A program made the translations under genes and the position numbers. The notes below the pieces were generated by a model. That model had not been told where the DNA came from. It saw only the letters and a program-made list of their open reading frames with translations, and made no database searches. 8,355 bases of DNA from JASFJH01 sp050117725 (GTDB lineage Bacteria; Pseudomonadota; Gammaproteobacteria; AKS1), in the NCBI GenBank assembly GCA_050117725.1, contig JASFME010000092.1, positions 1 to 8,355 of the forward strand, given 5' to 3'. Positions 1 through 5,217 of the stretch are shown piece by piece. The first letter of the stretch is position 1. Each line of letters starts with the position of its first letter.

Positions 1-650
1 TTTCCTCCACGGCCGCGGTTTACGGCATCCCGGAAGACGGCCGCTGCAGTGAAGACAGTCCGACTGCGCCCATCAATCCCTATGGCAGTTCCAAACTGAT
101 GTCGGAATGGATGCTGCGCGACACCTGCCATGCCAGCAACATGCGCCATGTCACCCTGCGCTACTTTAACGTCGCCGGCTCCGATCCCGAACTGGAAATC
201 GGCCAGTCCACTCACAATGCGACGTTGTTAATCAAGGTCGCCGCGGAAGCCGCTGTGGGCAAACGTGAACATGTGGCCATATTTGGCACCGACTACCCGA
301 CACCGGACGGCACCGGCATCCGCGATTATATTCACGTCGAAGATATTGCCGAGGCGCATATCAAGGCGCTTGCTTACCTGGAAAACGGTGGCGAATCCGC
401 CACGCTGAACTGCGGTTACGGCCATGGATACAGCGTCAGGGAAGTACTTGATACCGTCAACCGGGTGCACGGCACGCCCATCAAGGTCATCGAGCAGGAC
501 CGCCGCGCCGGCGATCCCCCCATGCTGATTACTGAAACCGGGAAAATCGGCCAGCTACTGGGCTGGCAGCCTGCACACGATGATCTCGAGTTTATCGTAC
601 GCACCTCGATCGACTGGGAAAAGAAACTCCAGATACTGCAATGGCAATAA
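1..650 (+). CDS. galE: UDP-glucose 4-epimerase (GalE), C-terminal part, 5' end cut by window edge
   Basis: This is the 3' part of a gene for an extended short-chain dehydrogenase/reductase that interconverts UDP-glucose and UDP-galactose with bound NAD, supplying sugar nucleotides for cell-surface polysaccharide. The reading frame is open from base 3 to the TAA at 648-650 (215 visible residues). The first visible residues are SSTAAVYG, which carries the catalytic Ser/Thr. NPYGSSK follows with the catalytic Tyr-x-x-x-Lys (fragment Y27 and K31). Further family signatures are RYFNVAGSDP, DGTGIRDYIHVEDIAEAH, LNCGYGHGYS and RRAGDPP near the C-terminus. E. coli GalE has 338 residues with its catalytic Ser at 124, so about 120 residues with the GxxGxxG NAD-binding motif lie outside the window. 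An epimerase acting on a related sugar (UDP-GlcNAc, UDP-xylose) cannot be excluded from this part alone. The gene ends 12 bases from the convergent Hpt gene. Confidence 0.93.
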   Translation, partial: SSTAAVYGIPEDGRCSEDSPTAPINPYGSSKLMSEWMLRDTCHASNMRHVTLRYFNVAGSDPELEIGQSTHNATLLIKVAAEAAVGKREHVAIFGTDYPTPDGTGIRDYIHVEDIAEAHIKALAYLENGGESATLNCGYGHGYSVREVLDTVNRVHGTPIKVIEQDRRAGDPPMLITETGKIGQLLGWQPAHDDLEFIVRTSIDWEKKLQILQWQ

Positions 651-662
651 AGCACTGCTGTA

Positions 663-1004
663 CTACGGCGAATCTGGCAGCCTCCTGGCCAGCGTCCGCA
701 ATTCATCGACATACCGGCCGATGCTTGCAATCTCCTCTTCAGTCAGGAGTTGCCCTTTATGAACAACCTTACCGAAGATATCTTCAATACTGCAGGCAAT
801 ACGACCTATCTCGGCATGGCCAAACATCGATGCAGAACCTGCCAGTCGATGACAGTTATCGCTCAGTGCGGCAGCCCGCGTATCATCCCATTCAGCAAGC
901 AGTTCGTCCCACAGGGATGCAATATCATTGAGTGCCACAGGCAATGAGGCGGTGTAGGCCTCATTGATTGCCTTGAGCTTTTTCTCGTATTCAGGTCCGG
1001 GCAT
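663..1004 (-). CDS. Orphan Hpt (histidine-containing phosphotransfer) domain protein
   Basis: A 113-residue soluble protein made almost entirely of one Hpt four-helix domain, which relays phosphate between response-regulator receiver domains and hybrid histidine kinases. The diagnostic motif is CHRLAGSASMFG, in which His52 is the expected phosphorylated residue (family pattern H-x-L-x-G-S-A). Acidic and alanine-rich helices lie on both sides (LWDELLAEWDDTRAAAL before, IGRIACSIEDIF after). I chose the ATG at 1004-1002 because GGAAA at 1015-1011 lies 8 bases upstream as a plausible ribosome binding site and the whole domain follows it. A TTG at 1040-1038 would add 12 residues (125 total) but has no evident ribosome binding site. 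There is no kinase or receiver gene in the window, so its partner is unknown. It is transcribed divergently from rep and convergently to galE. Confidence 0.8.
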   Translation of the reverse strand: MPGPEYEKKLKAINEAYTASLPVALNDIASLWDELLAEWDDTRAAALSDNCHRLAGSASMFGHAEIGRIACSIEDIFGKVVHKGQLLTEEEIASIGRYVDELRTLARRLPDSP

Positions 1005-1134
1005 AGAGCGTTTCCATATTCGTGGTTCTTCGATCGGCAAGCATGGATATCCAGTATAGACACATTACCCCTGAAACCGCATAATCTGGTACCTGTTTCC
1101 GATTCATTATTATATAACCTCGCAATTAATTCCC
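1005..1134. promoter_or_regulatory. Divergent intergenic region with putative promoters for rep (+) and the Hpt gene (-)
   Basis: This 130-base gap separates two divergent genes, so it should hold promoters for both. The stretch 1102-1131 is strongly AT-rich compared with its surroundings. It includes the palindromes TTATATAA (1110-1117) and AATTAATT (1124-1131). On the plus strand TATAAC at 1113-1118 could be a -10 element for rep. On the minus strand a perfect TATAAT lies in the same place, and TATACT (1059-1054) is a second candidate nearer the Hpt gene. I could not find convincing -35 hexamers at 16-18 base spacing for any of these. The assignment rests on gene orientation and AT content, and exact start sites are not resolved. 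Confidence 0.4.
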
Positions 1135-3141
1135 GTGCTGTCTCTTAACCCCCAGCAACGTGCCGCCGTGCAGGCCGTTGACGTCCCCATTCTTGTGCTG
1201 GCCGGTGCCGGCAGCGGCAAGACCGGTGTCATCACGCAGAAAATCGCCTATCTGATTGAACAGGGCCTGTACGAGGCGAAACACATCGCCGCCGTCACCT
1301 TCACCAACAAGGCCGCGCGTGAAATGAAATCGCGCATCAACAAGCGCCTGCCGCGCAACAAAACCAAGGGCCTGAGGATTTCCACCTTTCACACGCTTGG
1401 CCTGGATATCCTGCGCCGGGAACACGAGCATGTCGGGCTGAAGAGTGGCTTCACAATCTATGATGACCAGGACAGTCTGGCGCTGGTAAAAGAACTGGTA
1501 CGTGGGCACGGCAAACAGGCCGACGAGGCCAGCCAGCGGGTCGTGTACCAGATCTCGCGCTGGAAGGCCGGCTTCGTGACGGCGGAACAGGCACTCAAGC
1601 AGGCCGAGGATGAATTCAGCCATCATGCCGCGCGCCTGTATGTGGCCTATGACGAGAGCCTGCGTACCTACAATGCGGTCGATTTCGACGACCTGATTAT
1701 GCTGCCGATCCTGCTGCTGCGTGAAAACGACCAGATCCGGAGCCGCTGGCAACAGCGGATCCGCTACCTGCTGGTCGATGAGTACCAGGACACGAATACG
1801 AGCCAGTACGAGCTGGTCAAATTGATTGTCGGGGAACGCCATGGTCTGACCGTGGTCGGCGACGATGATCAGTCGATTTATGCGTGGCGTGGTGCGCAAC
1901 CGGAAAATCTCGCCATGCTGAAACAGGATTTCCCGTCACTGCATGTCGTCAAACTCGAGCAGAACTACCGCTCGATGGGCAACATCCTCAAGGCGGCGAA
2001 TACACTGATTGCGAATAATCCGCACGTCTTTGAAAAGCGCCTGTGGAGTGAAATGGGCCCCGGCGAGATGATCAGGGTCATCAGCGCCAGCAATGAAAAC
2101 GACGAGGCGGAAAAAGTCGTCACCCGTCTGTTGCATCACAAGTTCATGAACCGCAGCGAGTTTGGCGACTATGCGATCCTGTACCGCGGCAACCATCAGT
2201 CACGACTGTTTGAACGCGCCCTGCGCGAATACCGTGTCCCCTATTTCCTCAGCGGTGGCCTGTCTTTCTTCGCCTACAGCGAGATCAAGGACCTCATGGC
2301 CTACCTGCGGCTGCTGGCCAATCCCGACGACGACAATGCCTTCCTGCGCATTGTGAATACACCGCGTCGCGAGATCGGCCCGGGCACGATGCAGAAGCTG
2401 GCCGAATTCGCCGCCCCGCGAACACTCGGCCTGTTCGCCGCCTGCTTTGAAGATGATCTGCAGGAGCATCTGGGTAACCGTGCCGCAAGTCGTTTGACCG
2501 GCTTCAGCCGCACGATCACTGAATTCGCGGATCGCGCCGAACGTGAAAACCCGATCCAGGTGATTCGTGAGCTGGTCAGTGAGATCAACTATTTCATGTG
2601 GCTCGAAGACAGCAGTGCCGATGACAGGGCCGCAGAACGACGCCGCGATAACGTCCTCGAACTGATTGACTGGCTAGAGCGCACCTACAAGGACATGGGG
2701 GAAACCGTCTCGCTGGCAGACCTGCTCAACCGCCTCACCCTGCTGGACATTCTCGATCGTCAGGATGAAGAAACCGATCGCGACCGGGTCAGTCTGATGA
2801 CCCTGCATGCCTCGAAGGGCCTTGAATTTCCCCACGTCTTCCTGGTCGGTATAGAAGAAAACCTGCTACCGCATCGCACCAGCATCGAGGAAGACAATAT
2901 CGAGGAGGAACGCCGCCTCGCCTATGTCGGCATTACACGCGCACAGAAAACACTGACGCTGACCCACGCCAAACGTCGCAGCCGTTACGGCGAAACCGAA
3001 CAATGTGAGCCGAGTCGCTTCATTGATGAACTGCCATCCGATCTGCTTGAGCGCCAAGGACAGGAACAGAAAAAAGACAATCCGCGCGAAACCGGCCAGG
3101 CCACGCTGGCCGGCCTGCGCGATATGCTGCAAAAGAACTAG
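1135..3141 (+). CDS. rep: ATP-dependent DNA helicase Rep (superfamily 1A, UvrD/Rep family)
   Basis: A complete 668-residue 3'-to-5' DNA helicase, close to the 673 residues of E. coli Rep. Rep removes proteins ahead of replication forks and supports restart. All superfamily 1A motifs are visible: Walker A GAGSGKT (24-30), motif Ia AVTFTNKAAREM, motif II DEYQDTN (215-221), motif III GDDDQSIYAWRGA (from 242), motif IV LEQNYRS (274-280), motif V VSLMTLHASKGLEF (552-565) and motif VI EEERRLAYVGITRA (590-603) with the arginine finger. The N-terminus (LNPQQRAAV, then HIAAVTFTNKAAREMK) and the length favour Rep over UvrD or PcrA, which are longer at the C-terminus. I chose the GTG at 1135-1137 because it places the Q-motif region (LNPQQ) at the very N-terminus as in Rep. 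No Shine-Dalgarno sequence is visible before it. The gene converges on the nitrate operon and ends with TAG. Confidence 0.95.
   Translation: MLSLNPQQRAAVQAVDVPILVLAGAGSGKTGVITQKIAYLIEQGLYEAKHIAAVTFTNKAAREMKSRINKRLPRNKTKGLRISTFHTLGLDILRREHEHVGLKSGFTIYDDQDSLALVKELVRGHGKQADEASQRVVYQISRWKAGFVTAEQALKQAEDEFSHHAARLYVAYDESLRTYNAVDFDDLIMLPILLLRENDQIRSRWQQRIRYLLVDEYQDTNTSQYELVKLIVGERHGLTVVGDDDQSIYAWRGAQPENLAMLKQDFPSLHVVKLEQNYRSMGNILKAANTLIANNPHVFEKRLWSEMGPGEMIRVISASNENDEAEKVVTRLLHHKFMNRSEFGDYAILYRGNHQSRLFERALREYRVPYFLSGGLSFFAYSEIKDLMAYLRLLANPDDDNAFLRIVNTPRREIGPGTMQKLAEFAAPRTLGLFAACFEDDLQEHLGNRAASRLTGFSRTITEFADRAERENPIQVIRELVSEINYFMWLEDSSADDRAAERRRDNVLELIDWLERTYKDMGETVSLADLLNRLTLLDILDRQDEETDRDRVSLMTLHASKGLEFPHVFLVGIEENLLPHRTSIEEDNIEEERRLAYVGITRAQKTLTLTHAKRRSRYGETEQCEPSRFIDELPSDLLERQGQEQKKDNPRETGQATLAGLRDMLQKN
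3092..3113. repeat. Perfect 8-bp inverted repeat inside the 3' end of rep
   Basis: CCGGCCAG (3092-3099) and CTGGCCGG (3106-3113) are exact reverse complements separated by the 6-base loop GCCACG. The element lies inside codons for TGQATLAGL about 10 codons before the rep stop. It would form a GC-rich hairpin in transcripts from either strand. No T-run follows it in either direction, so it is not a canonical intrinsic terminator. It may stabilise the mRNA 3' end or simply reflect GC-rich codon choice. Confidence 0.4.
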
Positions 3142-3329
3142 ACGTCAAGCAGCACCTTCAAGGGCTTGCGCGTACCGGCTATCTTGCAGGCCTGCTGCCC
3201 GTAACCATAGGGGAACATCGTATAGACAAACTTGCGCGTTGCCCTTTCTGTACCTGACTACTCCCTTGGGTCCGGCAGGTAACACTCGTTATCCGTCTCA
3301 GGCAAGTCTATGCTCACTTGTGCTGACAT
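3138..3329 (-). pseudogene. Possible small ORF interrupted by an in-frame amber codon
   Basis: The last gene of the nitrate operon ends with TGA at 3349-3347. After 17 bases an ATG (3329-3327) opens a frame of 23 codons beginning MSAQVSIDLPETDNE and ending at TAG (3260-3258). The same frame continues after this stop for 39 more codons, including KFVYTMFPYGYGQQA and RKPLKVLLDV, to a second TAG at 3140-3138. The second part favours G/C in third codon positions (roughly two thirds) and has a protein-like composition. If the amber codon is ignored, the product would be about 62 residues. I do not recognise the family. It could be a decayed gene, two unrelated chance frames, or a gene with a point mutation or sequencing error. 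A 39-codon open stretch is not by itself significant, and no clear ribosome binding site precedes the ATG. It covers most of the rep/nitrate-operon junction (3142-3346). Confidence 0.25.
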
Positions 3330-3345
3330 ATCTGCGATGTCTTTT
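3325..3345 (+). terminator. Weak candidate intrinsic terminator downstream of rep
   Basis: GACAT (3325-3329) and ATGTC (3337-3341) form a 5-bp stem with a 7-base loop, followed directly by TTTT (3342-3345) on the plus strand. This is the only hairpin plus T-run I found in the convergent junction. It lies about 185 bases after the rep stop, and the stem has only two G/C pairs, so it would be weak. I found no comparable structure that would terminate the minus-strand nitrate operon. Confidence 0.2.
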
Positions 3346-3346
3346 A

Positions 3347-5206
3347 TCAATGCGCATCTGGCACGACACCGGTCTGCGGCATGTTTGCCAGGCCGGTAGC
3401 ACGCGCATGTTCCTGAAAACCCTTGTTGCGCCAGAAGAAAGCACCCGGCATCGTGGTCGGGATCACCATGACATAAAACAGTGCCCGGCCAATAACACTG
3501 GACAACACGGTCATTACGGCAGCAACGACCCAGAGCAAAATGCCTGGTAAATCCGCCTCGCCGAACAGACCAAGCATGGCAACAAGCAGGATTGCACAGG
3601 CAAGGCTGGTGTTCCGCAACAACCAGGTTTTGCCAAACGTAGTCCTCTGCTCATAATGTGAGGCTGCCCCCTCTCCTCCCCTGCTTTGCAAAGCCTTGCC
3701 GTGGCGCCACAGGCCAAACGCTTCAATGATCAGGCCCAGCGTCATGGGTATCGCCAGCATACGCAACAAGCCGGCCACATCGTCGCCGGCAAACCAGCCC
3801 ACAGGCACAAATACAAGACCGGTCAACAGGGCACCGATGCTCAGCATATTGCCATAAAATGCGGTCAACACCTGCCAGTGATCCCAGAACGGACGTGCCT
3901 GGATGCGGTAGATGCGCTGCATGAAGTACAGTGCAACCGGACCGGCAAGCAGCGCGAGCCAGCCAAGCACTTCACGTAATGACAACGCAAATGATTCAGG
4001 CAGCCACAGAAAACCGGGCCAGGCCGATAATATCGCGTATCCTGCCAACAGGTTATAAAACACGGCAATCCCGGCGACTTCACGGGATACCGGTGAATAC
4101 CTCAGGTTATTGAAGGCACGATAAAACCGGCGTGGCTTGCCCAGATGCATGGTCGACAGAAACAGGGCAAAAGTTTCCATGCCGAGTATGGCAAATAACA
4201 TGACCGGGTAGGCAACCGGATGGGATTCTGCTGTCAGTTGTGACAGACCAAGTAGCGGCGCTAGGAACAGCAGTGCAAAGGCACCCACAACAGCCTGGGT
4301 AATTAGCGTAAAGACGACAAGCGGATCTTCACGTGAACGCAGTTTACGCAGGTTCCATTCACGTTTCGTGATTTTCTCGCGAACTTTCGTGCGGTATTTT
4401 CCCTTGCCCTGTTCATCGCGCTCGTAACGCAATGGCATCGCATCCGGGCGCGTCATCTCGCGAGGCAAGGTCTTTTTTTGCTGGAAGCGGATGTTCGGAT
4501 GCGTGATATCCGGTGTCGGGAAGCCGGGGATCTGTGTTTCGAGTTGGTCACGATTTTCCGGCGTGGTCTCGACAACGCCAAAATCCAGGGCACCGGCGAG
4601 ACAGGCCGAGGCGCAGGCAGGCTTGAGGCCCACTTCGAGGCGGTCCACGCACATATTGCACTTCTCGACCTGACCGTTAACAGGGTCGAGTTGCGGCGCG
4701 TTGTAAGGGCATACCCAGGTACAGTAACCGCAACCAAAGCAGATATCAGGATCCTGCAACACCGCACCATATTCCGCGAACTTGGTATAGGCACGTGTCG
4801 GACAACCCTTCAAACATACCGGGTCATCACAATGATTACACGCCATGGAGATATTCATGCGCGTATAGGCCGGCCAGCTACCCCCCTCTACATACCCCAC
4901 AGAGCGGAACGCCAGGTGTGGCGGCAGATTATTCTTTTCGCTACATGCTGACTCGCAGGCATGGCAGGAGATACAGTTATCGGCATTGAAATAAAACCCG
5001 TGCTGCTTGTAGCGATCAGGATTAGTACTGACCGAGTCATCACCATTAATGTTCAGCGACTGGTGGGCACGTGGATCGGTTTCTGAAACGAGAGTAACCG
5101 GCTTTCCATAACGGTTTACCTCTGGCGCATCGACTTCCGGCACAAAGGCGTACCCTGGTTCATCGGCGCGTACGGTAACGGCAGGTTTTCTTGTCTTGTC
5201 CAGCAT
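3347..5206 (-). CDS. Fused DmsB-like 4x[4Fe-4S] ferredoxin and DmsC-like membrane anchor subunit
   Basis: A 619-residue fusion of an electron-transfer subunit to a quinol-interacting membrane anchor, the likely electron donor to the adjacent nitrate reductase. Residues about 70-210 hold four complete cysteine quartets: C78/81/84/88, C123/126/131/135, C156/159/162/166 and C183/186/198/202, as in the DmsB/NrfC family. A basic linker (about 266-292) leads into a DmsC-type anchor with about eight hydrophobic helices: roughly 296-318, 331-352, 376-396, 412-430, 445-469, 479-500, 531-548 and 555-575. The anchor carries the family segment MHLGKPRRFYRAFNNLRYSP. Basic residues cluster on alternate loops (353-373, 431-444, 501-530, after 575), so the positive-inside rule puts the N-terminus, C-terminus and all Fe-S clusters in the cytoplasm. 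There is no signal peptide. The ATG at 5206-5204 starts 11 bases after the nitrate reductase stop. In E. coli DmsB and DmsC are separate proteins. Confidence 0.88.
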   Translation of the reverse strand: MLDKTRKPAVTVRADEPGYAFVPEVDAPEVNRYGKPVTLVSETDPRAHQSLNINGDDSVSTNPDRYKQHGFYFNADNCISCHACESACSEKNNLPPHLAFRSVGYVEGGSWPAYTRMNISMACNHCDDPVCLKGCPTRAYTKFAEYGAVLQDPDICFGCGYCTWVCPYNAPQLDPVNGQVEKCNMCVDRLEVGLKPACASACLAGALDFGVVETTPENRDQLETQIPGFPTPDITHPNIRFQQKKTLPREMTRPDAMPLRYERDEQGKGKYRTKVREKITKREWNLRKLRSREDPLVVFTLITQAVVGAFALLFLAPLLGLSQLTAESHPVAYPVMLFAILGMETFALFLSTMHLGKPRRFYRAFNNLRYSPVSREVAGIAVFYNLLAGYAILSAWPGFLWLPESFALSLREVLGWLALLAGPVALYFMQRIYRIQARPFWDHWQVLTAFYGNMLSIGALLTGLVFVPVGWFAGDDVAGLLRMLAIPMTLGLIIEAFGLWRHGKALQSRGGEGAASHYEQRTTFGKTWLLRNTSLACAILLVAMLGLFGEADLPGILLWVVAAVMTVLSSVIGRALFYVMVIPTTMPGAFFWRNKGFQEHARATGLANMPQTGVVPDAH

Positions 5207-5217
5207 ATCACTTCACT

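Noticed and set aside
663..947. Short plus-strand frames over the Hpt gene that could be read as a gene following galE
   Set aside because: The minus-strand frame carries a clear Hpt phosphorylation motif, while the plus-strand frames match nothing and overlap each other in two frames.
1126..1899. A 257-codon open frame on the minus strand opposite rep
   Set aside because: It lies wholly antisense to a helicase gene with all conserved motifs in the plus frame. Its translation has no recognisable domain. Long antisense frames are common in GC-rich genes.
3186..3195. GCAGGCCTGC palindrome in the rep/nitrate-operon junction, considered as a terminator or protein-binding site
   Set aside because: It has no loop to form a stable hairpin, no T-run on either side and no second copy in the junction. 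It may be chance in GC-rich DNA.
3005..3550. A 181-codon plus-strand frame spanning the rep end, the junction and the start of the opposite gene
   Set aside because: It overlaps rep in another frame and the C-terminus of the fusion protein in antisense. Its composition is rich in Arg, Cys and Ser as expected for a shadow frame.
4478..4951. A 157-codon plus-strand frame opposite the Fe-S part of the DmsB-DmsC fusion
   Set aside because: The minus strand encodes four intact cysteine cluster motifs here. The plus-strand translation shows no domain and no ribosome binding site that I could credit.
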